Source: Xanthostigma xanthostigma
Taxonomy: Eukaryota > Arthropoda > Insecta > Raphidioptera > Raphidiidae
Length of the DNA stretch: 64,000 bases
NCBI GenBank assembly: GCA_963575645.1
Contig: OY754468.1
Span: 48,929,665-48,993,664, forward strand
Direction of reading: 5' to 3'
Both the position numbers and the translations under genes were made by a program. Under the pieces are notes generated by a model. The model was not told the origin of the DNA. It saw only the letters and a list, made by a program, of their open reading frames with translations, and did no database searches. The first letter of the stretch is position 1. Each line of letters opens with the position of its first letter. Of the stretch, positions 52,226 to 63,612 are shown piece after piece.

Positions 52226-52557
52226 TTGAAGGAGATTTATTTGGTTGACGAACAATTGAAAAATAAGCTTTACCAGAGTATTGCTGTTGGCCAACGTTTC
52301 GAAAAATATATTTTCATCTTCAGGGCCTCAATGCAAGTTTATCTAAAAAACTGCTTTATGATATTTTTAAATTTAAAAACTGTTGAAATTCATAATTTAA
52401 ATGATCATGTATATTACAATAATTTGCACAATTTACCATCTCAACTTGCATTGAGGCACTGAAGATGAAAATATATTTTTCGAAACGTTGGCCACAAGCG
52501 AATACTCTGGTAAAGCTTATTTTTCAATTGTTCCTCAACCAAATAAATATCCTTCAA
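52226..52557. mobile_element. Penelope-like inverted pair, third end type
   Basis: Arms 52226-52339 (minus) and 52442-52557 (plus) are inverted copies. Each has CTGAAGATGAAAATATATTT, then TTCGAAACGTTGGCC. GAAAA and TTTTC can pair as stem II. The ends read 'ggatatttatttggttgagg'-like outward. The roughly 100-base centre is unrelated AT-rich sequence. No RT. Confidence 0.7.
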
Positions 52558-52569
52558 GTATTAGAACAT

Positions 52570-53591
52570 GAGCCCGCGGCAGCCAGACCTTCGTCTTTTT
52601 ATAAAAGCTGAAAGTTTTTCTATGGATGTCTCCAATACAGGTAAGAATGATCCCCACCCATGAAACCTGAGTAGTGGTGGCTTTGGCAGGTAACAGGTAT
52701 TAAAGGTGTACAAAATTCCATCTCAAATTCGTCATTGTATAAAACTCAATTTTTTAATATTTCATTCGTAACAATATTAAAACTCGCGTCGCTCATTGCC
52801 AGACACTTAGTATGGTTCCAACCCCCTGCCAGACACCCTTAAACTATTATAATTTGTATAATTATATTTACGTTATTTTATAAAAGCTGAATTTTATATA
52901 TATTGTTTGGAGAACTATTAAATAATGTTTCATTAGTAGCCAGACAGTTTCGAGGGTTCTATCATCCTGCCAGACGCATTAAAGTGTACAATTTTCAAAT
53001 CGTTTTTGCTTTTTAACTTTGAAACGGCTCATGAGATTTTACTCAAATTTGGTACGTTGGCATAGCTTTATTGGGCAATAAAACCCATTAAAAAATAGAG
53101 AATAGTTACTTCTTACCACAACAAGTTTATTAGTGGATGTACATTTCGAGAGCTATGCTCTCATCTTCAGCAATACACTAAACTAAGTTCATAAACAAAA
53201 ATCTTTACATTATATAGCAATTACAGGTATAAGAAGTAACTATTCTCTATTTTTTATTAGATTCAAACCACAGTGCTCCTAATATTTTTGTTAATAAAAC
53301 CCATATCATAATAATGATGAATATCATTCCATGGGCGTAGAACTTGATTTTTTCGATAAATAAACATCTAAAACTTCTACGCTAATGGAAAAAAATCAGT
53401 TTGAGTATGAAATCTGGATCACGAGACTCATTTACTACAAAAAAGGTACTCTTGATAAAATTCGATTACTCTCATAGTTTCAACAAAATTTTAATTCTAG
53501 TAATTTAGAGCATATATGCCTTAAATTACTAGAATCCATAGAAAAACTTTCAGCTTTTATAAAAAGACGAAGGTCTGGCTGCCGCGGGCTC
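52570..53591. mobile_element. DNA element with perfect 58-bp TIRs (1,022 bp)
   Basis: GAGCCCGCGGCAGCCAGACC at 52570 continues as a 58-base inverted repeat ending at 53591, without visible mismatch. GCCAGAC words recur inside (about 52799, 52828, 52940, 52972). No matching target duplication at the ends that I can see. A Penelope-like inverted pair (53075-53262) is nested within. No transposase. Long TIRs suggest a MULE-like or other long-TIR superfamily, unproven. Confidence 0.82.
53075..53262. mobile_element. Penelope-like inverted pair with best hammerhead-like core
   Basis: 'gaatagttacttcttac' and 'gtaagaagtaactattctct'-like ends are inverted. On the minus strand 53170-53135 reads CTGAAGATGAGAGCATAGCT, then CTCGAAATGTACATCC. 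GAGAGC and GCTCTC form a perfect stem II, UGUACA could form a minimal stem III, AUC is an NUH site, and upstream TTAGTG can pair with downstream CACTAA as stem I. Inserted in the long-TIR element. Confidence 0.72.
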
Positions 53592-54841
53592 TTGGGCTAT
53601 ATTATTATTATAAAAATGCGACGGGATGTACCTATACCTAATGTCTGCAATTTCATTTATTACAGATTATTTTGCTTTAGAGTCGAATTGTTTTGATAAG
53701 AAAACATAATGCACTATTTTATTATATTTTTTTCAGCTGACGACATTAACTTTTATTAAAAACACCAATCAAAATAAAGTTGGCAAACATTTTACGGAAG
53801 CTTTTAACAAAATAAAAAGTTTTATTACCATGAAATAATTGCAGGACAATAATTTATATGCATTTAAATTTGCCAACCAATTTAATTACATAAGTAACCA
53901 TTAAACTAAAGCCGGAAACAGTTGGCAATACTTCTCTATATCGTTAAAACGGAAACACTCGAAGCTATTCCCACAAAAAAGAAACAACAATCACTCAAGC
54001 TCGGACAGTTTTCTTTATAAAACCATAACCTTAAACAAAACATCATTAATGACGTTTGAAACTGTCTGAAGTTAGTAATAAAACAGACATGAGTCGTACC
54101 TCAGACCTTAAATACTTTCTGAACGAATGTTACAATTTTAATTTCGGGTACTGATCGAATGGAACATTGAGCCATCTCTCGGTGATAAAAATTAAAGCTA
54201 AAATGTATTTCTATGCCTATAAATAAGGCTTTTTAGTAGTAGATCGTCCGTTCTCACAAACTCGGCGATAATGTATGTAAAATTTACGACAATTCTTTTT
54301 TATTAAAATATACAAAGCAGCTAAAAATAAATAAAGCGTATGAATAATTGAACATTTTCCTTTTAGAGATGCGATCACTGAATCAACATTATGTCGATTG
54401 CTATTTAAATTATGCATGTACAATTATGTTCATGACGACCTTTGCATTTGGTTAGTCCACTTATGTGCCATAATTAATGTTAATATAGAGCTATTGCATC
54501 AACACTTACAACTGGACTGACCGATCGACTTATTTAGTTCCAGTTTACAACGTAAATGCAAGGTTTGAGGGGTTATTCTTCGAACTATGTCTGTAGATTT
54601 CGCAAGCGAAAGCTTAAACCGTGTTCTTGAGTTGTTTCCAATGGTGTCATATCTGGCATGTGATAATTTTTTTTTTTCGAGTAAGTATATGAAACATGCG
54701 AAATGGAAAGCCGTATACCAGAATCTCGTAGTAATAATCACGCTTTTTAGACAAAAGTAAGGTTATTTCATATTTGACACTGCAAAATACTCAATCTATA
54801 CAAATATAATAAAGTTGTAAAATGTGTAAGTTTGGATTTCG
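53592..54841. other. Unassigned AT-rich sequence
   Basis: No gene or shared repeat. Frames at 54217-54423 and 54499-54741 (minus) have no domain. Confidence 0.5.
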
Positions 54842-55039
54842 GAGTTAATCTCCGAAACTACTCATCCGATTTCAAAAATTGTTTCACCAATGTTTAGAAT
54901 GAACCTTCCGGATGGGCACAGGCTATATATTATCGCGTTAAAATAAAAGTGCTTTTCATGAAGACCAATTTTGCAACGTAAGTCGACGAGAAAACGATGG
55001 CATTCTACAAATTCGGACGAAATTGGACTGGGCCGCTAT
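54842..55039 (+). mobile_element. Helitron family N3, copy 2 (5' truncated)
   Basis: 'gaaactactcatccgatttc' to 'tattatcgcgttaaaataaa' match 9640-9780, continuing without interruption into 'ggcattctacaaattcggac' and a CTAT end at 55036-55039. It supplies the uninterrupted form of the site where R6 lies in copy 1. Confidence 0.7.
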
Positions 55040-55530
55040 ATACAATATGAAGAGAATTAAAATGAGTAATAATGGCCACAGAAGTTTTGTGTGCAATTGG
55101 GTTAGGATAAAACATTATTACTTTGTGAAACTTTTTTTTGATGTTTACACTAACGCCATCGGTCGGGTTTTTGGGGAAACGTGAAAATATTCAAAAAAAA
55201 TACCAAGGAGTATAGTGCAGTGTATGTTTATTTTTTAACTTTTCTACTTGATAATTTGTTTGGCGAATTGAAAGTAAATTTTATTCTAACGAATAAATTT
55301 GTTCCGAGATTAGTTTTCTATCTTTAATAGTGTTCGGTGCATATGAGCATAAAACAAACGGGTGAACGAGCAGTGAGAAAAAAGTAGTACTAGAATTTTT
55401 TTAAGATTTGCCAACCACAAATGACCTTTTTTTTAACAACCTGGTTTAAATAATTGTGTGCACGCTTGAAGAGCAAAAAAAAAAACGAATGACCTTTTTT
55501 TTAACAACCTAATTTCACAAATTTTATCGT
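55040..55530. other. Unassigned
   Basis: 'gaccttttttttaacaacct' is present twice (55420, 55490), a 69-base direct duplication. Otherwise nothing. Confidence 0.45.
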
Positions 55531-55735
55531 GTATAAAGTTGGTTTACGGACGATAGTTACGTGATAACGTATTCCGTAATACATAACCTAAATTTTAGTA
55601 GCTGTCAAACTTGGCCAGAAGCCTACTGCGCTCTCTTGCACGCACAGGGTCAGGCGGAAAGTTAGGAACGTTACACTTTTTCGTGCGTGCAGCTGGTGTT
55701 TCATCAATTTATAAGACGTTACCACGTCAAAAAGT
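55531..55735 (+). repeat. Dispersed repeat R6, copy 4 (internally deleted)
   Basis: Both ends of R6 remain ('ggtttacggacgatagttac', 'acgttaccacgtcaaaaa'), with the middle reduced. Confidence 0.75.
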
Positions 55736-55789
55736 CTTTTTTCGGTAATTTCCCTTTTTTCGTTTGTTGTGGTAGGTGTGTAGACATTG

Positions 55790-55890
55790 GGTATTAAAAA
55801 GTACTAGACTTTTGCTTCAACGTACTAGCGTACAGAAAATATGACAAAAAAGTACTAGATCTAGTACAATTGTACTAGACTGGCAACACT
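55790..55890 (-). mobile_element. hAT-like terminus with GTACTAG words
   Basis: Minus strand TAGTGTTGCCAGTCTAGTAC begins at about 55890; 'agtactag' words recur five times in 100 bases. A hAT end by type; partner end not found. Confidence 0.5.
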
Positions 55891-56998
55891 AGCAGTGATC
55901 CGGGGAAAGTCGACCTAGTTGCGTGCCCACTGCGAGTACAAAATATCATTTCAATCAATATGCATAATGCAAGCGCAAACCAATGCAAATAATGTGCGTG
56001 GATGAAAATAGAAAACCAACAATAAATAATCAAATTAAAATGGGCTTTTAACTATACACACATGTAAAAACAACGAGAATACACCGTGACTGCATGTACA
56101 ATAATAAACCGCATATTTCTGTCAACATAATCCGAAATATCACTTTATTGAAATAGTTATTGAAGAAACAAAAAGCTCGACTACTATTAAAATAAACGCA
56201 CTACGGTCTCTTGTTAACGACAACGGATAACGGCCCGATTTTTATGACGGGCGAGTGTTCAATAGGTTAGTGTGGGTGTTTGTTAACGCGACGGGCATGT
56301 AACCGTTACAACAAAACTCAACGGATACCCGCACGTCGCCCTTCCGCGCGATGCAGTGGACCGCGTCATTTCATATAGAAGTCTGTTGACGACGACAGAT
56401 GTGCGCGCACGTTTTTACCTATACCTACCTACCTCGAAAATCCCGTCCTGTGATTAAAATGGATCACTCTGTACATAGCGAAGATCTACTGTATACAAAA
56501 ACATATTTGATAGGTACATAAAATGTTTGCAGCGACTGTGTCCTTTATACGTTGAATAGAAATTATCGAACCGCGAGTCGATAAAATACCTGCCGTTTTT
56601 ATCAGTTTATCGTTATAGTAAATATTGTGAATGTACCCACACGTTAGGGAAGTCGATCAGTTCGATATTATCATATATCGATGCATATACAGGCGAAGAC
56701 GCCAGTACAGTCGAACTTTGGGATTCTGTGCAAATATTTCGAGAAAAAAAGCTACTTGTGCTTCTTAAGCATTCCTTATGGTTAAGGTTGTACTGTCAAT
56801 ACTACAAGTATCAAATGTGTGTTCAGACACATTTGACTTATGTAGATATAGTATTTAGATTTGACAACGCCACACAAAAATAAAGGAGATAGAGGTATAC
56901 TAACAGTATAACTCTGTTTCACTCAAAATATTAGAATTTGCGTATAAAGCTATAGTTGCAAGTTTTATACGTATGTCAGAGTTGCCACACATAATAAA
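55891..56998. other. Unassigned; GC-richer patch
   Basis: 56200-56420 is richer in CG but has no open frame of note. No repeat shared with the rest of the window. Confidence 0.45.
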
Positions 56999-57714
56999 CT
57001 AGCGGTCCCGCCCGGTTTCACCCGGGTGCAAAAGAACGAATGGGGAAGGAAGGGACATGAGTACACACATTCATCTTAGTTTACCGAGATGAATGTTGTG
57101 TCCAAACTTCATAATGATCGGCGTTACCGTTCAAAAGTTTTTGTCGTTAAAAAGCTGTATTTATACTTTTTTTTTAATATAATAAATATTTAATTGAAAA
57201 CACTAGGAAAATTATTTTTATATATAGGTGCCTATAGTTGTAACAGTTTTCAAATGAGCTATTAATTAGATTTATTTAATTTTAATTAGCCGTAATAAAA
57301 TTTTACAAAATTGAAATGTAAGCCTTAGAACAAAGCAATGTAGAAAATAAAAAAAAAATAAAAATATATTCGGCGACGTGGGACTTGAACCCTAGACCCT
57401 GGCATTCAGTCTTACACTCTACCGACTGAGCTATCCGGGCTTGTAGTCTTGACGCGCTAATATTGCAATATTTAGTTAAGGCATTTCACCTGATAATATT
57501 TGTCGGGCGGACGAATTTTGAGATACATCTTGCAACATTTTTCATTTATGTTCCGCTCCAATTGGTCGTAGCGTAATATTATATAGCCTATAGGCTTCCT
57601 CGATAAATGAGCTATCCAACAAAAAAATTTTTTTTTCAATTCGAACCAGTAGTTTCTAAGATTAGCGCGTTCAAACAAACAAACAAACTCTTCAGCTTTA
57701 TATATTAGTATAGA
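56999..57714 (-). mobile_element. Helitron family N2, copy 4 (longest), with tRNA-like segment
   Basis: CTAG at 56999-57002 and TCTATACTAATATATAAAGC from 57714. 716 bp, the fullest copy. About 100 bases (57180-57290) are absent from the shorter copies. It carries the best-preserved tRNA-like segment of the family. Confidence 0.88.
57371..57440 (-). pseudogene. tRNA-Lys-like segment inside Helitron N2 copy 4
   Basis: Minus strand GCCCGGATAGCTCAGTCGGT is identical in form to the 5' half of eukaryotic tRNA-Lys (acceptor, A-box, D-arm). The B-box GGGTTCAAGTCCC is intact. The anticodon arm has lost about two bases and no longer forms a proper loop, and the 3' acceptor strand GTCGCCG pairs poorly. 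Confidence 0.78.
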
Positions 57715-58124
57715 TAAACAGATAAAAAGTACATTTTTGCCAATTACTAAATTTCTAAAAAAAATATTTTTCAATCATGATATTTTAAAAATTGAGGTTC
57801 AGAGCATGTGAATTTTATTAGTGCTGCCAAGTAGACGTTTGAGGGGGGTCAGTTGTTAATCACAGTCAATAATGGAATGGGCGTACCAATGGGACGAACG
57901 GCACTGGTTCTACAGCAGTAATAATAATACGTTCAATGATACACACACGCTGTAATAAATGTGATTTATTCTGATACAGCGAACATGTACCCACTTATAT
58001 AAGATGGCACATAAACGTACAACTTTCATTTTTCTAGACAAATCCGTCTTTTCAAAGATTCTGTAGCCAACGATGCAACATTCTTGTTCTTAATATTCAC
58101 GGATCTTACTTACACTCTAAATCA
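57715..58124. other. Unassigned
   Basis: Nothing recognised. Confidence 0.4.
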
Positions 58125-58132
58125 GAGGTCCC

Positions 58133-58651
58133 CAAACTTTTTTGTTTCGTAGACCACTTGCCACGTTTTTCGGTTTTGGGTAGACCCCCTGCTTATCTGA
58201 TATTGATTTTTTGCAAATTCATTAATTTCAAATATATTTTTGACAACCGGTATAGTGCTACTCACTTTGAACGATTTAAATTTATAAAGGTAGTGAAATG
58301 TAGTGTGAAATATTTAGTGTTATACATTTATTAATAAGATTCAAATAAAACGAATCAAATTAAAATTTACTTTCTGTTACATAAAATAACTAAGCAAAAA
58401 ATAAATGCTTTTAGTGTGAGGGATGAACCTGATGCTTTAATAATAAATTTTCAACATTTGGCATCAATTTAGTTAGATTTAATCTTAAATCTCTTCGGTT
58501 AACGATGTCCAGTTTGTTTCTTTTTTTGTTTCACTATCGTTGACCCCTATTTTCATTTCATGGACCCCCAATTTTTTTCCCGCTGACATGGACCTCTTGC
58601 AAGTTGTCGTCGACTCCTGGGGATCGATATAGACCACTTTGGGAATCACTG
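58133..58651. mobile_element. hAT-type element (519 bp)
   Basis: CAGAGGTCCCCAAACTTTT at 58133 and a right end whose complement is CAGTGATTCCCAAAGTGG, the familiar CAGTGGTTCCCAAACTT hAT end. Perfect 8-bp duplication CTCTAAAT (58125-58132, 58652-58659). 'tagaccac' and 'tggaccc' words recur near the ends. No transposase readable. Confidence 0.9.
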
Positions 58652-58659
58652 CTCTAAAT

Positions 58660-59521
58660 ACTAACGTCAAAATATTAGCTAGCCTTTACAAAATTCTTTC
58701 AATTTTTGATCACGGCCACTTGGACTATTCCATTGTGTTGTGTGCCTAGCTGAGTCAATATTTCAAATATTAAGATACAAATATCGACCTATTTTTCAGG
58801 CAACACACTGTATTAGTACGTATAGAAACTAGGGCAAAGTTATACGGAAATGATAGCAACCCATACTCGTATAGTGGTTACATATGCATATTATATCCGT
58901 GGTTACAGAACAAAAGTGTTTATGTCAGAATTTTGTAAAAAAACTTAATGAATACACCGATTTTAAGAGAAGCCAAAGGCTGCCTGTCGCGCGAGCTATT
59001 GCAGATGGTTGTGTCTCAAGGCGCGCTTTAAATAGTATATTAAAGTATAAGTGGATAAAAAGGTCTTTAAAACACGCGTGATTTTTTGAGCAAGTGTTTT
59101 AAAGACCAGTTATCCACGAATAACGTATTATTACTACAAAAAAATGGAAATAAAAACTAATCATGTAAACTGGTTGAATTCGTGATGTGACATCAGTATA
59201 CCTTTCGTTATCATGGAAATGAGAAAAACAAATTAATTTGCAATTTGTCATTAAAGATTAATTGTTTAATAATGTTTGAATAAAGGTTTTGCCTTTGTTA
59301 GTAATATTTTATTTGACGTTACACGCTACTCCTGTCAAATCAATAATCAAAAAATTTTCGAGTTGTTGATGTTCCCATGGTAACTTTAAAAACGCGCGTT
59401 TTTGAAAGTCCGATTTAAACACTCTGAGGCGTGCTTTAAATAGGTAAAATAGGGCACCAATAAAAAAAACAGTTAGATCACACTTTTTTGTTTGCTTAAA
59501 TATTTTTTATTTGTTTCTCTA
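58660..59521. other. Unassigned; one strong hairpin
   Basis: 59051-59078 and 59094-59117 pair ('gtggataaaaaggtctttaa' against 'ttaaagaccagttatccac') with a 15-base loop. The surrounding 'ggcgcgctttaaatag' (59020) is echoed at 59430 ('ggcgtgctttaaatag'). Confidence 0.5.
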
Positions 59522-59922
59522 TCTATACTAATATATAAAGCTGAAGAGTTTGTTTGTTTGTTTGAACGCGCTAATCTCAGAAATCACTGGTTCGAATTGA
59601 AAATTTTTTTTTGTGTTTCGAGCCCCACATTGGGCGAAAATATTTTTATTTTTTTTTTTATATTCTATATTGCTTTCTTCTAAAGCTTATATTTAAATTT
59701 ATTTTAATTTTATTTAATTAATTAAAAAAAAAATTTTTAGTTTAAAAAAAGTATAAATACCTACTGTTTTTTATCGACAAAAGCTTTTGAACGGTATCTC
59801 CGATCACCATGAAATTTGGACACAACATTCATCTCGATAAACTAAGATGAATGTGTGTACTCATGTTCTTCCCTTCCCCATTCGTTTTTTTACATCCGGG
59901 TGAAACCGGACGGGACCGCTAG
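59522..59922 (+). mobile_element. Helitron family N2, copy 5, tRNA-like part reduced
   Basis: TCTATACTAATATATAAAGC at 59522 to CTAG at 59919-59922, on the plus strand. Only the 3' end of the tRNA-like segment remains ('tttcgagccccacattgggc', 59616-59636), joined directly to the 5' region. Confidence 0.85.
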
Positions 59923-59939
59923 TATAATATAATATATAG

Positions 59940-60012
59940 CCAAAAGCTTCACTACTTTTTTCGCTACCGTGTTCCATCTCATCGCGAGCGGAGCCGCGGG
60001 GAGCAGCTAGTT
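59940..60012 (+). mobile_element. Helitron 3' end, another family
   Basis: 'cgcgagcggagccgcgggga' then 'gcagctag' and T at 60013 is a GC-rich hairpin and CTAG end typical of insect Helitrons. Body not identified. Confidence 0.55.
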
Positions 60013-60453
60013 TGAGATAAAATACAGTGATAAAAAAACAACATACGTTACTTCGAGTTGTGACCACAGATATATACCTAATATTCGGATAGCATATCAG
60101 TTTTTATCCAGTTCGTTTCGATATATCTAAATAGGTTTTCAACCCTTCGATTCTCGTTTAAGCTTAAAACTAGAGTTCTTTTTTCAGCATTGAATTCCAT
60201 TAAAGCCATTCATGTGAATATAATTGTCAAATAATAATACAGTCTGTATATATAGAACGATGTGTCAACATTTTACCGCAGAAATGTCGGTATTGACTGA
60301 AGCAAAATATGTAAATTACACGAAATAATATTCATTTCTGACGGGATACTATTTTACTTTTTCTTTTAGGGTTTCGTAAAAAAATAACATCAATGAATCT
60401 CTCGTGAACAGGGATGGAGCGTTGCTGTGAAGACCCCGAATACTAAAATAGTA
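60013..60453. other. Unassigned
   Basis: Nothing recognised. Confidence 0.4.
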
Positions 60454-60461
60454 TTAACAAT

Positions 60462-61013
60462 TAGAGTTGGGGAAAAAATAACTTCACGATGAAAAAATCA
60501 CTATGACAAGCCGTCTAAAATAATCACTGTGATCTGACAAGAGATATCTACGTTCCAAAGTAACGTATGTCGTTCCATGTCACCGCAGTCACTGTCGCTC
60601 AAACATGACACTATGATCTGACGAGATATCTACGCTCCAAAGTAACGTATGTCGTTTCATGTCACCGCAGTCACGACGGTCGCTCCAAGTTCCAATAGAT
60701 CTACGTTCCAAAGTAACGTATGTCGTTTCATGTCACCGCAGTCACGACGCTCGCTCCAAGTTCCAATAGATCTACGTTTCAAAGTAACGTATGTCGTTCC
60801 ATGTCACCGCAGTCACTACGTACTCAGTACTCACTGTCGCTCAAAGTCAAACATAAACGGAGTAGGCAAACAACGCCGTTGTGACGTCAGACCGTGCGGG
60901 CTTGTGATGTGAGTGATCGACGTGACAAAGTCACGATGATTTTTCACTGTGATTTTTGTGTAACCGGAATAACAGTCACTGTGATCTCATAGTAACGACT
61001 TTTCCCATGTCTA
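60462..61013 (+). mobile_element. hAT-type MITE H5, copy 2, with minisatellite (552 bp)
   Basis: Same ends as 45762-46045, with a perfect 8-bp duplication TTAACAAT (60454-60461, 61014-61021). The middle is expanded by four to five units of 60-75 bases containing 'aaagtaacgtatgtcgtt' and 'catgtcaccgcagtcac'. An 87-codon frame here is a product of the minisatellite. Confidence 0.92.
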
Positions 61014-61021
61014 TTAACAAT

Positions 61022-61475
61022 TTTACCATTCCAATCCACAAGTGGGGAATGGTAAGTATTATAGTTTATGTCAAAAATCACTTTTCAAAAATTTTACAAT
61101 ATCTTTCCGTTTTGAAGTCCCCCAAATCCAAAAAACATATTTTTGGAAAAAATCTGTGCGTCTCTGTGAGCACGATACAGGTTAAACGGATTTAAACCAA
61201 ATTTTGGGAGGATGTTTGGTATGCAAATATGAAGAGCCCTATTGTTTTTGTGGAAAATCGGCGCATGCGCAGAAGAGATATATGCTATAAATGTGTTTTT
61301 TTACATAATAATGGTATACTTTTCGTAACGGCTTATTATTCTATTTATTTTTTCAAAAAAGTTTCGTTAAAATTTTTTTTTGGCTAAACTTTATAGTTTC
61401 GGAAATATTTTGAAAATAAAAAATCAGCCGCTCTTTTGTTTCATGGATCTGTCAGAAATAAACTAGTTATTAATT
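61022..61475 (+). repeat. Dispersed repeat R1, copy 5 (3' truncated)
   Basis: Matches 1355-1830 closely, beginning with the terminal hairpin 'ccattccaatccacaagtgg' and stopping after 'atggatctgtcagaaataaa'. H5 copy 2 abuts it: its right duplication ends exactly where the R1 hairpin begins. Confidence 0.8.
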
Positions 61476-61697
61476 TTTATAACACACTACCGGTATAACT
61501 GCACTGCCATATTCTAAATTTAAGTTTGATTAAAGAAAAGATTGCAATCATATTGTTTATAGGTACTTAGTAAACGATTTTAAATATTAATATAAATCTT
61601 TTTATCAAATTTTATTTGTGTAATGTTAATGTACATGACGCTATAACATTCCATTAGAATTTTAAATAAAGTTATATTTCCATTCTATTCTAAAAGT
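61476..61697. other. Unassigned
   Basis: Nothing recognised. Confidence 0.4.
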
Positions 61698-62194
61698 GGC
61701 ATTTCACATGGCTATTTGTGTTCGCTATTGGGTGTTTGTTGTATTTGGCAAAATATATGACGTTCAAGACAAACATGCAAATAGAGGCAAATACGACCAT
61801 CCACACATGGCAGTCAAATAACATTCACACAAACATTTGGCAGCAGAACGCAAGGTTCAAAATTACAGGAATTTTAGCACTGTTTCATTGTCCCAATTCA
61901 TTTTCAATAGTAACTGTTCCAGTTCTCGCTCGCAGCACAGACACAAAAATACTGCACGTCCGTACAGGTTCACGGCGCGTGCGCTTCTGAATATGGCCAT
62001 TGTGTGGACGGTTTATTTGCGTATTTGCCTATTTGACTCCTTTGATGTGCCTCAAAAAACCGACAAGCGCACGGCAACGCGTATTTGGTATTGGCCTTAT
62101 TTGTCAAATAGGCAAATAAGGCCAACACTTCGACTGTCCACACATGGTAATTGTTTGCCAAATATGCCAAATACAAATAGCCATGTGAAGTGCC
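61698..62194. mobile_element. TIR MITE with TATTTGCC words (497 bp)
   Basis: GGCATTTCACATGGCTATTT at 61698 and a right end whose complement is GGCACTTCACATGGCTATTT. 'ggcaaata'/'tatttgcc' words recur many times near both ends, pointing inward. No clear target duplication; probably hAT-like by end sequence. Overlapping frames of 86-126 codons are not genes. Confidence 0.72.
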
Positions 62195-63612
62195 GGCATA
62201 AAGAGAGAGTGCAGTAGTTTGCAATTTCATTCAGTACTGCGTGAACGGACGGACTATACAAAATAAACACACCTTTTGCGTGCAATATCTTCCAAACACC
62301 CGCTGGGCCACATTGCAAATATAAAGTTTCCACAACTTTGAGCTATCTTTGGAACCTCCTGCAGTGTAAGACATCTTTACTATCTGTGCAATAATCAGAA
62401 AAGCGCGCGTCGTAATATATATCGTATACTGACACCAGCGGTCCTAAAACGCCGATCCGAAGTTCGATGTTACGTGTTTTAGAAGCATTGCCGACGATTT
62501 TAAGGACATTTACCTGTGAAATTCGCGTTGCAGAGCATATTTCGTGTTCTTTGCGTAAGGGCATTATTCTCTAGAGTGTAAAATCATATTGCAAATGAAA
62601 ATACTTTTCATCTGTAAACACCCCTTCTCTCAAAAACAATAAATCTCAAGGAGAGAGTGAAGTCGTAAGAACGAAAAATGCTAACCATTATATATTTGAG
62701 AATTTTTTTAAGTAATTTATCTCAAACGCTGGAGAGAGGGGGCGCTATTAATTTCTGCCCCGGTTTGAAAAAATCGTAGATCCGGGGCTGCTGCATACTC
62801 CGCAAAAGTACCAACCCCGCCTCCTTAAAGTTAAATTTTAATGCAGAATCTAATCCTCAAAAGAAAAAAAAATGTGGGACAACCCCATTTTTTATTTGAC
62901 TTCATATAAGAAATCCTGTACGCTGTACTCAACGCAATAGTAATCACAGAACAGAAAGAGAGAGAAAATCCTTTAGGCGGTGTCTCTCTAAAATTATCGA
63001 TACTACACACTTGCTTCTGTTTCAATAGTACGGTACACTATCTTGTTATTTAGAGATTTTGTATGAAATTTATAGTTTTGCACGAGCGTGGTTACATTAG
63101 TACGAACACGTGATAGTGTTTCGAGTTTAATTATCATTACTATAGTACAGTCGACGCACGTGTATCGTCATGACGTACGTAAATTGTCTGCTAAAACTAA
63201 ACCGCTCTATGAATATAAAAAAAAAAATGAGTTAAAACGTATTAATGGATTTTCCATAGACTTCAGATGGACTTCCCTAGAAAAAATTCTGACGCAAAAA
63301 AGCGAAGCGACTGGAGAAAAATTCATCCTAGATATTATAAAAATGAATGCTATTTTTACGTGCGGAATATTAAAGGTCTAACGTCATTTAAATTTTTAAT
63401 TTATGATACGTGCTACAAATAATTATTAAAAAATAAAATAGTAAAATTCTTAAAGTAAGAACAAAAGTTATAAATCCAAACAACTCTCGCTGTCGGTGGC
63501 AAAAAGAGATAAATCGTATAGCCGAGCATTTTATATAATTATTTCAGTACAACCGGTATATATGTTGTGGTCTATACCCGAATTCGATCAATGGCCGAAA
63601 TAAATGCGCAAA
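62195..63612. other. Unassigned; no gene supported
   Basis: A 97-codon frame at 63088-63381 has a lysine-rich C-terminal half but no recognisable domain. No shared repeats. Confidence 0.4.

Noticed and set aside
60649-60912. 87-codon frame with internal peptide repeats
   Set aside because: The peptide repeat mirrors the DNA minisatellite inside the hAT MITE.
61837-62217. 126-codon frame, among the longest in the window
   Set aside because: It lies within a TIR MITE, overlaps another long frame on the other strand, and has no recognisable domain.
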